Positions 34,769 to 44,269 are shown, counted from the first letter of the stretch. The stretch is DNA of 64,000 bases from Streptomyces sp. NRRL WC-3618 (GCF_001280005.1 NZ_LGDW01000166.1:19046-83045); one strand, 5' to 3'. Translations and numbers: made by a program. Notes: generated by a model from the sequence alone, not told the origin.

Positions 34769-34800
34769 GAGGCCGGGGAGCGATCGTGCTCCCCGGCCTC
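34769..34800. terminator. Hairpin terminator after the beta-helix gene
   Basis: Arms of 13 bases (34769-34781 and 34788-34800) are perfectly complementary around a 6-base loop, 22 bases after the stop. It may also serve the convergent DeoR gene, although that ends 233 bases further on. I see no gene in 34801-35033. Confidence 0.88.
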
Positions 34801-35033
34801 ACCCAGGCCCCGGCACGGGAACAGGCCACGGTGAACCCCTCGAACGTGGCGATTCCCCGTGCACCGGTTCCGTGCCGGCCCGCGCCCAGATCGTCACGGA
34901 CGACGAGGCCCGCCCGCCCCCAGCCCCCGGTCGCGAGACCGTGCACGTCGGTGACGCGTCCTTCGCCGCGGTCGCCCAGCGGCGCCCGGTGGACCAGCGG
35001 GACCGGAAGCCCCGCCGCCCAGGATCGTGAGTC

Positions 35034-35798
35034 TCATACCTTGACCACCTCAACTCCCGCCTCCCGCAGCCGACTACAGGTCTTCTCGTCGCCCGGGGCG
35101 TTGGTCACCACGACGTCGAGCTCCTCCGGACCGCACACCCGGGCCATGCCGGTGCCGGGGAACTTGCCCGCGTCGGCGACCAGGACGACCTGGGCGCTGG
35201 CGGCGATCATCGCCCGCTTGACGGGCACCTCGACGGCGGTCGTGTCCAGGACCTGCCCGTCGGGGCGGACTCCGCTGGTGCCGAGGAACAGCCGGTCGGC
35301 GTGGACCTGGCGCAGGTTGTCCTCGGTGAGGAAGCCGACCAGTGAGCGGTAGTCGCGCCGCACCACGCCGCCCAGCAGGAGCAGCTGGACGTCCCTGTCG
35401 TCCTGGAGCTCCTCGTAGACGGCCAGGTTGCTGGTGATCACCGTCAGGGACCGGCCGTGCAACTGGCGGGCCACCCGGTGGGCGGTGGTGCCAATGTCGA
35501 GCAGCACGGTCTCGCCGTCCCTGACGAGGTTTGCGCAGCAGGCGGCCAGCGCGTCCTTCGCCTCGACCCGTTCGCCGGCCACGTCGGCGAACGGGTCGTC
35601 CTCGCCCACGACGGGGGCCGCACCGCCGTAGACCCGCTTGAGCAGTCCCTCGTCCTCCAGCTGCGCGAGGTCGCGCCTGATCGTGGCCTCGCTCGCCCCG
35701 ATCTTCGCGGCGAGGGAGACCACCGACGTGGGCCCGTCCGTGCGCAGGGCGCGCAGGATCAGCTGATGTCTTCGGTCAGGGAGCATGCGGCAGACCAT
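35034..35798 (-). CDS. DeoR/GlpR-family transcriptional regulator
   Basis: The 254-residue protein has the DeoR-type winged helix at the N-terminus ('RRHQLILRALRTDGPTSVVS', 'IGASEATIRRDLAQLEDEG') and a sugar-phosphate-sensing domain with 'VLLDIGTTAHRVARQL', 'VITSNLAVYEEL' and 'FLGTSGVRPDGQVLDTTAVE'. Such proteins bind phosphorylated sugars and repress sugar genes. I prefer ATG 35798, which has GGAG upstream; ATG 35786 is possible. It is divergent from the ABC importer, its likely target. Confidence 0.9.
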   Translation of the reverse strand: MVCRMLPDRRHQLILRALRTDGPTSVVSLAAKIGASEATIRRDLAQLEDEGLLKRVYGGAAPVVGEDDPFADVAGERVEAKDALAACCANLVRDGETVLLDIGTTAHRVARQLHGRSLTVITSNLAVYEELQDDRDVQLLLLGGVVRRDYRSLVGFLTEDNLRQVHADRLFLGTSGVRPDGQVLDTTAVEVPVKRAMIAASAQVVLVADAGKFPGTGMARVCGPEELDVVVTNAPGDEKTCSRLREAGVEVVKV

Positions 35799-35829
35799 AC
35801 TCGCGAACTCTCCAAACTCAAGCAAAGTC

Positions 35830-35896
35830 ACGCAAGAATGTCTCGATACCTGCTTGACCCTTGTCAAACCCGCGCACTGGGTGCACGCTCTTGCGT
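35830..35896. promoter_or_regulatory. Candidate DeoR operators in the DeoR/ABC divergent region
   Basis: ACGCAAGA (35830-35837) and its inverse TCTTGCGT (35889-35896) flank a central dyad TTGAC-CCTT-GTCAA (35854-35867). The whole pattern is roughly symmetric and lies 32-98 bases before the DeoR start and 260-330 bases before the importer. The rest of the 358-base gap (35799-36156) shows no gene. Confidence 0.5.
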
Positions 35897-36156
35897 AATT
35901 CGGAGCCCAGGTCCGGACCCCACTCCGGTCGGCCGAAGCGGATGAACGGCGTATTCCGCCGTCCTGGACGCGTCGGCACCGTCTGAGAGGACCAGGTCGC
36001 ACACCCCGGGTGGCTGAAGGGTTACTGACCCACGCCGATGCTCTTCAGCCACCCGGCCTTCCGCCACGCCCCCCGCCGCGGCCGTGACTTCGCACGTCCT
36101 GTCGGACATGCCGGACGCGCCGAACCCCCGAACACCCCGAAAGCCAGGAGAAGAAC

Positions 36157-37431
36157 GTGGACCTTTCCCGCAGACGATTCCTTCAGGCCGCCGCACTGAC
36201 GGCCGCCGCAGCAGGGGCCACCGCGGCGTGCGGCGGCTCCGGATCGAGCGGCAGCAAGGACAGCAAGAACCTGGCCCTCTGGTACTGGTCGGGCGGCCTG
36301 AGCGACAAGGTCGTCGCGGATGCCAAGGCGCACTTCTCCGACATCAGCCTCACGACGTCCGTGGTCGGCGGCGATTTCAAGACCAAGCTGCTCACCGGCC
36401 TGAGGGCCGCCCAGTCCGCGCCGGACATCGCCGGCGTCAAGGGCGAGGACATCGCCTCCTTCCTGCCGAACGCCGACCGATTCGTCGACCTCAGGACCGT
36501 CGGCGCGGACAAGCTGGTCCCGCAGTACCTGGCGTGGAAGCTGAAGCAGGCCACCACGAAGGACGGCAAGCTCATCGGCTTCCCGATCGACATCGGCCCC
36601 TGCGCCACCTTCTACCGCGAGGACCTCTTCGCGAAGGCGGGACTGCCCACCGACCCGGCCAGGGTCTCGGCCGAACTGGCCACCTGGGACGACTACTTCA
36701 AGGCCGGCGTCGAACTGCACAAGGCGGTCCCGAAGACCTACCTGATCAACAACATCGGCTCGGTGTTCTCGATGATGATCGGCCAGGGCACCCAGCGGTT
36801 CATCGACGGGGACAACAAGTTCATCGGCGACCAGGACCACATCCGCACCGCCTGGACCACCGCCGTGAAGCCCTACACCCTCGGCATCGACGCCAAGATC
36901 AACGACAACACCTGGAACGCCGCGATCAGCAACGGCTCCCTGGGCACCGAGATCGGCGCCGCCTGGCACGCGCTGGACATCAGCAACGCGGCCCCGGGCA
37001 CCAAGGGCGACTGGCGGGTGGCGAGCCTGCCGGGAGGGCCGTCCAACCTCGGCGGGTCCTTCCTGGCGATCCCCGCGACCAGCGGCAACCCCGAAGAGGC
37101 CTTCAAGATCATCAGCTGGATCCTCAGTCCGGAGAACCAAGCCCGTGGCTTCACCGACGCGGCGCTCTTCCCGACCGCCCCGGCCGCTTACAAACTGCCG
37201 GCGCTGACCGGCGGCGACGCCTTCTTCGGCGGCCAGAAGACCATCGAGATCTTCGGTCCGGCGGCCGAGAAGATCCCCACGGCCTACGAGGCACCGGCCG
37301 ACGCGGCGGTCTCCGCGCCCTTCTTCAGCGAACTGACCAGCATCGAGGCCAAGGGCAAGGACCCCGAGCAGGCCTGGAAGGACGCGGTCGGCCAGGCCAA
37401 GCAGATCGCCGAGCGCCAGGGAGTGAAGTGA
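36157..37431 (+). CDS. Sugar ABC transporter substrate-binding lipoprotein
   Basis: The 424-residue protein has a twin-arginine signal ('LSRRRFLQAAAL') and a lipobox ending at Cys25 ('ATAACGG'), so it is a membrane-anchored lipoprotein. The mature part is a family 1 extracellular solute-binding protein with 'GKLIGFPIDIGP' and 'GSFLAIPATSGNPEEAFKII'. It catches oligosaccharides outside the cell for the two permeases that follow. The GTG start has CCAGGAG seven bases before it. The ligand is not evident; the neighbouring glycosidases suggest plant-wall oligosaccharides. Confidence 0.92.
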   Translation: MDLSRRRFLQAAALTAAAAGATAACGGSGSSGSKDSKNLALWYWSGGLSDKVVADAKAHFSDISLTTSVVGGDFKTKLLTGLRAAQSAPDIAGVKGEDIASFLPNADRFVDLRTVGADKLVPQYLAWKLKQATTKDGKLIGFPIDIGPCATFYREDLFAKAGLPTDPARVSAELATWDDYFKAGVELHKAVPKTYLINNIGSVFSMMIGQGTQRFIDGDNKFIGDQDHIRTAWTTAVKPYTLGIDAKINDNTWNAAISNGSLGTEIGAAWHALDISNAAPGTKGDWRVASLPGGPSNLGGSFLAIPATSGNPEEAFKIISWILSPENQARGFTDAALFPTAPAAYKLPALTGGDAFFGGQKTIEIFGPAAEKIPTAYEAPADAAVSAPFFSELTSIEAKGKDPEQAWKDAVGQAKQIAERQGVK

Positions 37432-37432
37432 C

Positions 37433-38491
37433 ATGTCGTCAACCCCGGTAGCCGGCCCGGCGCCCACCGGACCGACCTCCGGATCCGACCCCGGCCTCGC
37501 CGGCCCGCCGGCCGCGGACCGCCCGCGCGGCGGTCCGGGCCGGCCCCGCCGCCGGATCCGGCCGGTGTCGGCCGGACCCCGGACGAGGCCGCCGCGGCGG
37601 ATCGCCAGGCACTGGCCGCAGTACCTGGCCATCTCGCCGTACTACCTGATCTTCTCCGTCTTCATGCTCTTCCCGGTGATCTACACCGTGTACCTGGCGT
37701 TCCAGAAGTGGGACGGCATCGGGGACATGCACTTCGTCGGATTCCAGCAGTTCCGCTTCCTGTGGGACGACCCGATCTTCTGGCTGTCCGTGCGCAACAC
37801 CCTGGTCATCTGGGTGCTGTCGACCGTGCCGATGCTCGTCATGGCGCTGGTGCTCGCGGTGCTGGTGAACTCCACCAAACGCTTCACGGCCTTCTACCGG
37901 GTCGCCCTGTTCATCCCCAGCATCACCTCGCTGGTGGCCATCGCGATCTTCTTCGGCGCGATCTTCAGCAACAACTTCGGCCTCATCAACGCCGTCCTCA
38001 GATCGCTGCATCTGTCGGCCGTGCCCTGGATGAGCAACGAATGGACGATCAAGCTGGTGATCGCGGCGCTGATGACCTGGCAGTGGACCGGCTACAACGC
38101 CATCATCTACCTCGCCGGCCTCCAGGCGATCCCCTCGGAGGTCTACGAGGCCGCCCGGATGGACGGGGCCGGCCCGGCCCGGATCTTCTTCTCCGTCACC
38201 GTCCCGCTGCTGCGGCCCATCATCCTGTTCACCGTGGTGGTCTCCACCGTCACCGGTCTGCAGAGCTTCACCGAACCCCAGGTGCTGTTCGGCAGCGAGG
38301 CGGCCACCAACCCCAACTCCGGCGGCCCGGGCCAGGCCGGTCTGACCACGTTGCTGTACTTCTACCACCAGGCCTTCGACAACAACGACTTCGGTTACGG
38401 CGCCGCCATCGTCTGGGCCTTCTTCCTGCTGATCCTGCTCATCGTCCTCGTCAACTGGGCTCTGGTGCAGCGTAAGGAGCGACGGCCGTGA
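37433..38491 (+). CDS. Sugar ABC transporter permease, MalF-type
   Basis: The 352-residue protein has a long Pro/Arg-rich cytoplasmic N-terminus (about 60 residues) and six membrane helices. The EAA loop that contacts the ATPase reads 'YEAARMDGAGPARIFFSVTVP'-like near residue 240, with the conserved Gly. It starts one base after the binding-protein stop and overlaps the next permease gene by four bases. It forms the membrane channel together with the following gene. Confidence 0.92.
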   Translation: MSSTPVAGPAPTGPTSGSDPGLAGPPAADRPRGGPGRPRRRIRPVSAGPRTRPPRRIARHWPQYLAISPYYLIFSVFMLFPVIYTVYLAFQKWDGIGDMHFVGFQQFRFLWDDPIFWLSVRNTLVIWVLSTVPMLVMALVLAVLVNSTKRFTAFYRVALFIPSITSLVAIAIFFGAIFSNNFGLINAVLRSLHLSAVPWMSNEWTIKLVIAALMTWQWTGYNAIIYLAGLQAIPSEVYEAARMDGAGPARIFFSVTVPLLRPIILFTVVVSTVTGLQSFTEPQVLFGSEAATNPNSGGPGQAGLTTLLYFYHQAFDNNDFGYGAAIVWAFFLLILLIVLVNWALVQRKERRP

Positions 38492-39321
38492 ACGGCATGA
38501 ACCGCAAGCGCGTCCGGGGGCTGAGCGTCCATGTGATCCTGGTGCTCGGCGTCGTCATCTCGGTGTTCCCGTTCTACTGGATCGTCGTCATGGCGACGAA
38601 CACCTCGCAGGACATCTACAGCTACCCGCCGAAGCTGTGGTTCGGCGGCAACCTGCTGACCAACGTCCAGCACCTGTTCGACCGGATGGACTTCTTCGGG
38701 TCGCTGTCCAACACGGTGATCGTCGCGGTCTGTACGACGGCACTGGTGCTGTTCTTCGACTCGCTGGCCGCCTTCGCCTTCGCCAAGTACGACTTCCCGG
38801 GCAAGAAGTTCTTCTTCGGCGTACTGCTGTCGATGTACCTCCTGCCGACGCAGCTGGCGATCATCCCGCAGTACGAGATCATGGTGCAGCTCGGCTGGCT
38901 GGGCACCCTCAAGGCACTCGTCGTGCCGGCCGCCGCCAACGCCTTCGGCATCTTCTGGATGCGCCAGTACACCACCACCAGCGTCCCCGACGAACTGCTG
39001 GACGCCGCCCGCATCGAGGGCGCCGGATTCTTCCGGCTGTACTGGCATGTGGTGCTGCCCTGCGTCCGCCCGGCCCTGGCGTTCCTCGGCATCTACACCT
39101 TCATCGCCGCCTGGAACGACTACATCCTGCCGTTGGTGATGCTGGTCAACCCGGACCGCCTCACCCTCCAGGTGGCGCTGGCCCAGCTGTACGCCGGCCA
39201 CTCCACCGACTACAGCATGGTGATGGCGGGGGTGCTGCTGTCGGTCATCCCGCTGGTGCTGGTGTTCACCTTCTTCGCCCGCGGGTTCATCGCCGACGCG
39301 ACCAAGGGAGCCCTGCGCTGA
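38488..39321 (+). CDS. Sugar ABC transporter permease, MalG-type
   Basis: The 277-residue protein has six membrane helices and the EAA loop 'LLDAARIEGAGFFRLYW' near residue 170. The C-terminal 'FARGFIADATKGALR' is the standard end for MalG-type permeases of Streptomyces. GTG 38488 overlaps the previous stop (GTGA). No ATPase gene follows; in Streptomyces such importers commonly share the ATPase MsiK, which is encoded elsewhere. Confidence 0.92.
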   Translation: MNGMNRKRVRGLSVHVILVLGVVISVFPFYWIVVMATNTSQDIYSYPPKLWFGGNLLTNVQHLFDRMDFFGSLSNTVIVAVCTTALVLFFDSLAAFAFAKYDFPGKKFFFGVLLSMYLLPTQLAIIPQYEIMVQLGWLGTLKALVVPAAANAFGIFWMRQYTTTSVPDELLDAARIEGAGFFRLYWHVVLPCVRPALAFLGIYTFIAAWNDYILPLVMLVNPDRLTLQVALAQLYAGHSTDYSMVMAGVLLSVIPLVLVFTFFARGFIADATKGALR

Positions 39322-39351
39322 CGAGCTCGCCGGGACGGCCATGACGGGGAC

Positions 39352-41073
39352 TCATGTGGAGGTCGGCACCCGCAGGGCGAGCAGGGCGACGTCGTCGTCG
39401 TTGGCGGCAGGACGGACCCGCTCCAGCAACTGGTCGGTGAAGGAGGTCAGCGGGCGGTGGGCGAGGGCGGCGGCGTGCCGGCGCAGCCGGTGGAGGCCCT
39501 CGTCGAGCGTGTGGCCGGGTTCCTCGATCAGGCCGTCGGTGTAGAGCAGAAGGGTGGATCCGGGCGGCAGCAGGGTGGTGGCGTCGGCGCGGGGCTTGTG
39601 GGCTCCGGTGCCCAGGAGGATGCCGTGGCCGTCGGTGAGGTAGTCGGCCATGCCGTCGTGGCTGATCAACAGGGGCGGTGGGTGGCCGGCGTTGGTCCAG
39701 GACAGTTTCCACTGGCCGTCGTGGGCCTCTTCGATCCGCGCGAGGATCATGGTGGCCATGGCGACGTCGGTGATGTGCAGAACCGCCTCGTCCAGGCGTT
39801 CGACGATCCGGCTGGGCGGCGACTGCAGGGCCCAGGCGTAGGCACGGAGCATGTTGCGCACCTGCGCCATGCCGGCGGCGGCCTCCAGATCGTGACCGAC
39901 GACGTCGCCGACGGCCAGCGCGGTGGCGCCGTCGGACAGGGAGAAGGCGTCGTACCAGTCGCCCCCGACCTGCGAGGCGTCGGGCGCGGGCAGATAGCGG
40001 ACCGCCATCTGCAGCCGGGGCACGCGCGGCATCTGGGGCAGCAGGTGGTTCTGCATGGTCTCGGCGACCTTGCGCTGGCGCTGGTACAGGCGCGCGTTGT
40101 CCAGAGCGAGGCCGGCGCGACGGGCGATGTCCTCGATCAGGGGGAGATCGGGCGCGTTGAAGTCTCCCGGCTGCTTCGCGCGCCCCAGGGTCAGGGCCCC
40201 GAGGACAGCCCGTGTGCTGCGGATGGGGGCGATGGCGGCGGAATGGATGCCGGTGGCGTCGAACAGACGGCGCTGTTCGACGGCGATGCCGGAATCCGGG
40301 GGCCCGTGGTAGGTCTGCGGACCGGCCAGGGTCGAGGCGACTCCGCGCAGAGCCCTGGACAGAGGCATCGGGGATCCTTGGGGGACCGGCGGCATCGGTC
40401 CCTGAAGCACCTCGTGGTGCACCAGCCCGTCGTCGGTCGCCTCGACCACGACGGTGCGCCACACCTCGTCGCGCTCGGTGATCAGGTCGATGATGGCCCA
40501 GTCCGCAAGGCGGGGCACCACCAGGGTCACCAGCCGTCGCAGGGCCTCGTCGACATCCAGAGTGGAGGTCAGCTGAGAGGTCGTCGCGGCCAGCAGCGTG
40601 AGTCGCTCGATCTCCGGCAGCAGCGTCGCCACAGGCTCGGTCCGCGGGTCGGTCTCCCGTGCCTGCCGGGCGTGGAAGAGGATGAGCGTGCTGGGCTCGT
40701 GCCCGGCGAGGCTGAACGGCGTTATCAGCCATGAGATGGGCAGCAGGGAGCCGTCCCCGCAGGCGAAGTACCCCTCGTCGCCCAGAGCCGCGTGCCCGGC
40801 GTGGAAGGCCTGTCGCATACGGCATCGAGTCCTCGCCAGGGGCTGGCCGTGGCCGTCCCGGTGCAGCAGGTCGTGCGCGTCACGACCGTAGAGATCTTCG
40901 GCCGGCCTGTCGAGATACTTCTCGGCGCGGGAGTTGACCGCGATGATGCGGCCCTCCTCGTCCACGAGGTACGCCCCGGTCCCGATGGCCTCCAGTGCCT
41001 CGGTGAGCCCGGCGGCCGGTGGCGTCGCCACGTCCCGTTTCCCGTGGGGCTCCGGATGCTCTGGACCTGCCAT
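39352..41073 (-). CDS. PAS-GAF-PP2C (SpoIIE-type) serine/threonine phosphatase
   Basis: The 573-residue protein has an N-terminal PAS domain (about residues 25-135, 'IGTGAYLVDEEGRIIAVNSR'), a GAF domain (about 165-330) and a PP2C-type phosphatase domain of the SpoIIE/RsbU kind (about 350-570). Metal-binding Asp residues are in 'VGGDWYDAF', 'AVGDVVGHDLEAA' and 'NDDDVALLALRV'. These enzymes dephosphorylate anti-anti-sigma factors in partner-switching cascades. I chose ATG 41073 with GGGAG eight bases before; longer readings add intergenic DNA. Partners may include the sigma/anti-sigma pair at 11-13 kb, but nothing proves that. Confidence 0.9.
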   Translation of the reverse strand: MAGPEHPEPHGKRDVATPPAAGLTEALEAIGTGAYLVDEEGRIIAVNSRAEKYLDRPAEDLYGRDAHDLLHRDGHGQPLARTRCRMRQAFHAGHAALGDEGYFACGDGSLLPISWLITPFSLAGHEPSTLILFHARQARETDPRTEPVATLLPEIERLTLLAATTSQLTSTLDVDEALRRLVTLVVPRLADWAIIDLITERDEVWRTVVVEATDDGLVHHEVLQGPMPPVPQGSPMPLSRALRGVASTLAGPQTYHGPPDSGIAVEQRRLFDATGIHSAAIAPIRSTRAVLGALTLGRAKQPGDFNAPDLPLIEDIARRAGLALDNARLYQRQRKVAETMQNHLLPQMPRVPRLQMAVRYLPAPDASQVGGDWYDAFSLSDGATALAVGDVVGHDLEAAAGMAQVRNMLRAYAWALQSPPSRIVERLDEAVLHITDVAMATMILARIEEAHDGQWKLSWTNAGHPPPLLISHDGMADYLTDGHGILLGTGAHKPRADATTLLPPGSTLLLYTDGLIEEPGHTLDEGLHRLRRHAAALAHRPLTSFTDQLLERVRPAANDDDVALLALRVPTST

Positions 41074-41342
41074 TGCCTGATCTCCCTGACTGAGTAGCGG
41101 CACGGCCCGGTTGGCGGTGTCCGCTGCTCTTTCGACTGCCCCGGTACGGACGAATCCAGCCTTGTCCTTGCTCACAGCCGGCAAACCGGGCCGCCGGATC
41201 TCCGCCGCCAACGAGGGAAAAGGGCCCCTGGAGACCGCCGTCGGAGCGACTCCGGCACGCGGCGCGGAGGCTGCCGGAATGCGTACGGCGCCGGTGTACC
41301 GCGTGCATCCGCAGGCGCTGGGTACCCGGCCACCGCACGCCC

Positions 41343-41475
41343 GACGACGCGACCAGGACGTACAAGCCGGCGCTACGGAGCGACGCCCGCGGCGCCTTCA
41401 ACCTGGCGGGCGCGCCAGTTGTCGACGCGGAGAAGCTGGGCGGGATGTTGGGAACGCGCCCGGTACGGCCCTCCG
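41343..41475 (+). pseudogene. Remnant of an NAD-dependent epimerase/dehydratase gene
   Basis: In frame from 41343 the DNA encodes 'ALRSDARGAFNLAGAPVVDA' and then 'EKLGGMLGTRPVR', which look like the late part of NAD-dependent epimerases ('ARGAFNLAADPVL...'). No start, Rossmann part or proper end is present. It lies in the 517-base gap 41074-41590 between the divergent phosphatase and HxlR genes; the rest of the gap shows no gene. The gene was probably deleted except for this piece. Confidence 0.5.
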
Positions 41476-41590
41476 CCCGCACCGGTCGCCGCCGTATGGG
41501 GCCTGTTTCGCTCTCTTGTGGTTACTTGGGAACTGTAGGAGAGTCGACGTCGACCTGGAACAACGCACTTTTCGGTGACTGAGGAACCTG

Positions 41591-41974
41591 ATGGCGACCA
41601 AGCAACTGCTCGATGGCCTGCCCGAGGACGCGGACTTGAGGCGCGCGGACTCCCTTGCGCGGGAGATCTTCTCGGATGTCGCCAACAAGTGGGCGCTCCT
41701 GATCATCGAGGCCCTCGGAGAGCGCACCCTGCGCTTCAGTGAGCTGCGGAACGAGGTGGAGGGCGTCAGCCACAAGATGCTCACCCAGAACCTGCGCATG
41801 CTGGAGCGCAACGGCCTGGTCGACCGGAAGGTGTACCCCACGGTGCCGCCGCGGGTGGAATACACCCTTACCGAGCCGGGCCGGGCCCTGCGCGCGACGG
41901 TCGACGGCCTGTGCGACTGGACCCAGAAGTTTCTCGGTCACATCGAGGACGCGCGCCGGCACTTCGGCACCTGA
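41591..41974 (+). CDS. HxlR-family transcriptional regulator
   Basis: The 127-residue protein is a single winged helix-turn-helix of the HxlR (DUF24) family: 'VANKWALLIIEALGERTLRF', 'GVSHKMLTQNLRMLERNGLV' and 'PRVEYTLTEPGRAL'. Unlike redox-sensing members it has no Cys in the first ten residues and only one Cys late ('GLCDWTQ'). GAGGA stands five bases before the ATG. The lost epimerase next door may have been its target. It converges with the esterase gene. Confidence 0.9.
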   Translation: MATKQLLDGLPEDADLRRADSLAREIFSDVANKWALLIIEALGERTLRFSELRNEVEGVSHKMLTQNLRMLERNGLVDRKVYPTVPPRVEYTLTEPGRALRATVDGLCDWTQKFLGHIEDARRHFGT

Positions 41975-41995
41975 TCCGTCTCCGTCTCCGTGGGA

Positions 41996-43264
41996 TCAGT
42001 CGACAAACTTCATTGCGGGGTACCGGTCTGACGGTCCGTCCAGCAGCCGGCCGGACCGCCCTCGCAGCCAGTGGTCGAAGTACGCGGACACATAGGCCTC
42101 GTTGGTGCCTATCGCCGTGGCCGGATCGATCGTGCCGATGTCCTGCGTCTGGGAGGCCGGCGGCAGACCCAGCTGCGGGAGCAGCGCCTCCGCGTCCGTG
42201 AACGAGGCGTGCGCGGACCCGCGCAGCGTGAGCTGACGTGTCCAGCCGGGGGTGTGGGCGCGGAACGCCTGCCAGCCGGGTCCGGTGTCCGTACTTCCGT
42301 CCTCGCCCAGAAGCAGGAACGGTCGTGCGAGCCCGTGTTCGGCCACGGGCATGAGCGTGCCGTCGAAGTTGGTCAGGTTGCCGTCCATGTTGATGCCCGC
42401 GCTGATCCGGGGGTCGGCTTCCATGGCCGTCGCCGTGGCGGTGCCGCCCATCGAGTGACCGAACATGCCGACCTTGGTCAGGTCGAGCGCCCCGGCAAGG
42501 CCATGGGGGAGTCGTCGACCTTCCACGTCGGGGTTGCGGCCGGCGTTCAGCAGGCCCAACTGGTCGAGGACGAAGCTGGTGTCGGTGGTCCGGACGGCGA
42601 GGGCCTTCCTGATGAACGCATCAGCTTCCGTCGGCGCGACCATGGTCGCCAGTGAACCGTCGGGGAACTCGACTTCAGGCGACTCGTAGGTGTTGTCGAT
42701 GGTGACCACCACATAGCCCCGGCTGGCGAGATCCATGACCAGCGTGGTGCCCCAGGTCCGGGGCTCGCCCAGCCCCGGGGAATAGATCAACACTGGCCGC
42801 TTCCGGTCCCCGTGGGCAACCGGGGCGCCCTGGATGGCGTGCGTGGCGATGGCCGCCCAATCGACCTGCCCTGTCGGCAGGTTCATCCCGAGATAGTCGT
42901 TGGCGGTCACCGCGTCGAAGTGCGCTGCCGCCTTGGGAAGCATGTACGGCGCGACTGGGTGGCGTGCCGTGTGCGTCGCGGGGTAGTACACGCCGACCAT
43001 CAGCTCGCGGTGGTGCCGACCCGCCTGCCAAGGGTCGGGCCGCGAGTGGTCCACGAGGTGCACAGCCACTTCGCCTACCTGGTGCCTGCCTGTGGGCAGC
43101 GGCAGAGCCGGCTGGGCCGAGTGCGTCGCGGGCGCGTCTGGTGCGGCGGCCTCAGCAGGCAGGGTGGCGGTCAGCGTGCCGATCGTGACGACCGCCCAGA
43201 CGACCGCAGCCAGTAGGACGTCACGCCGGGTACTTCGTTGCCTGATCGAGCGTTCCTCCGTCAT
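41996..43264 (-). CDS. Secreted PAF-acetylhydrolase-like esterase/lipase
   Basis: The 422-residue protein has an N-terminal 'RSTRRDVLLAAVVWAVVTIG' Tat-like or Sec signal and an alpha/beta hydrolase domain. The oxyanion strand is 'VLIYSPGLGEPRT', the nucleophile Ser is in 'GMFGHSMGGTATA' and the His is probably in 'GSAHASFTD'. The 'ISAGINMDGNL' segment after the nucleophile is typical for the platelet-activating-factor acetylhydrolase group. It should cleave short esters outside the cell. AAGG lies four bases before ATG 43264. Confidence 0.85.
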   Translation of the reverse strand: MTEERSIRQRSTRRDVLLAAVVWAVVTIGTLTATLPAEAAAPDAPATHSAQPALPLPTGRHQVGEVAVHLVDHSRPDPWQAGRHHRELMVGVYYPATHTARHPVAPYMLPKAAAHFDAVTANDYLGMNLPTGQVDWAAIATHAIQGAPVAHGDRKRPVLIYSPGLGEPRTWGTTLVMDLASRGYVVVTIDNTYESPEVEFPDGSLATMVAPTEADAFIRKALAVRTTDTSFVLDQLGLLNAGRNPDVEGRRLPHGLAGALDLTKVGMFGHSMGGTATATAMEADPRISAGINMDGNLTNFDGTLMPVAEHGLARPFLLLGEDGSTDTGPGWQAFRAHTPGWTRQLTLRGSAHASFTDAEALLPQLGLPPASQTQDIGTIDPATAIGTNEAYVSAYFDHWLRGRSGRLLDGPSDRYPAMKFVD

Positions 43265-43354
43265 GTGACCTTATGGTGCAAGCCCCAAGCCGGCAGCACT
43301 ATCGGGGTGTCCCCCCATTTCGGTCTGCGGAATTCCCTTAGGGGTTGGCTCGCG

Positions 43355-44269
43355 TCACTGGACGCATACCAGTCCGAGCAGGCAGAGCCCTGGGGACGAG
43401 GGCGACGAGGACGACTCCGACGGCGCGGGAGTCGCCGACGACGGGTCTGTGCCCGACGTGCCCGAACCAGAGGTGCCGGGACCGGTGTTGGTGCCGCTGT
43501 CGGTGCTGGAGTTGTCGGTGGCCGGAGGTGCGGGCGCGGGCGTGACCGGCGTCTTCGCGCCGGTGTTCGTGGCATCGGACACGGGGGTCGTCGCCGCCTG
43601 CGCGTGCGCCTTGGCCGCGGCCGCCCCCTTCGTCACGGGGATCGTGACGCTGTACTGCTGATTCGCCGGGGTTGCCGGGTTCGCCGGCGTGGCCTGGGGT
43701 GTGGCGGCGCGCTGCCCGTGCGGCGTGTTCGTCGTCCCCGTTGTGTGTGCCGTGGAGGAGCGGACGCCGGACGAGGTGCGCTCCGTCCGGCGCGTGTCCG
43801 CCAGCGGCGAGGCGACCGGCGTGGGCTCTGTGGCCTCCTCCTCCGCCATCCCCATGACTTCCCGGTCCGGCGCGGAGGCAGCCTGCGTTCTGTCGGGGGT
43901 CTGGCGGTTCAGCGAGGCAACGGTCAGGCCTCCGCCGACCAGGGCTACCGCGGTGGCGACCAGGGCCTTGCGCTGCGTCTTCTTCCAGCGTTCCCGTTGG
44001 CGACGCCGTGCCGCCCGGCCCGCCGGGGCGGGGGAGGGGGCGTCCGGGCCGTCGTAAGGGTCTTCCGTCGGCGGTGCACTGCTTGCTTCGGTGTCGGAAT
44101 CCGCGTCGTTCCACACCTGGGACGGGACCTGCCGCGCTGCCGCGACCGTCCCGGCGGCCGGCGCGGGCGTTCCGTCGGCGAGGGGAGCGATGTCCGGGGC
44201 ATAGGCGCCGCAACCGGGGCACATGAGGGCGCCGTTGAGATGCCGACGACATGTGGAGCAGTAGTCCAT
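43355..44269 (-). CDS. SCO2400-like zinc-ribbon membrane protein
   Basis: The 304-residue protein opens with a four-Cys zinc ribbon ('MDYCSTCRRHLNGALMCPGC'). A linker, a basic stretch ('RAARRRQRERWKKTQRK') and one membrane helix ('ALVATAVALVGGGLTVASL', about residues 107-125) follow. A long Thr/Ala/Pro/Ser-rich exterior ends with the hydrophobic 'GLCLLGLVCVQ'. This is the layout of the SCO2400 family of Streptomyces, function unknown. It may sense something inside and carry a disordered stalk outside. Confidence 0.8.
   Translation of the reverse strand: MDYCSTCRRHLNGALMCPGCGAYAPDIAPLADGTPAPAAGTVAAARQVPSQVWNDADSDTEASSAPPTEDPYDGPDAPSPAPAGRAARRRQRERWKKTQRKALVATAVALVGGGLTVASLNRQTPDRTQAASAPDREVMGMAEEEATEPTPVASPLADTRRTERTSSGVRSSTAHTTGTTNTPHGQRAATPQATPANPATPANQQYSVTIPVTKGAAAAKAHAQAATTPVSDATNTGAKTPVTPAPAPPATDNSSTDSGTNTGPGTSGSGTSGTDPSSATPAPSESSSSPSSPGLCLLGLVCVQ

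Noticed and set aside
41111..41578. A 155-residue plus-strand frame before HxlR
   Set aside because: No family resemblance; another frame in the same DNA shows an epimerase remnant, so this is a shadow.
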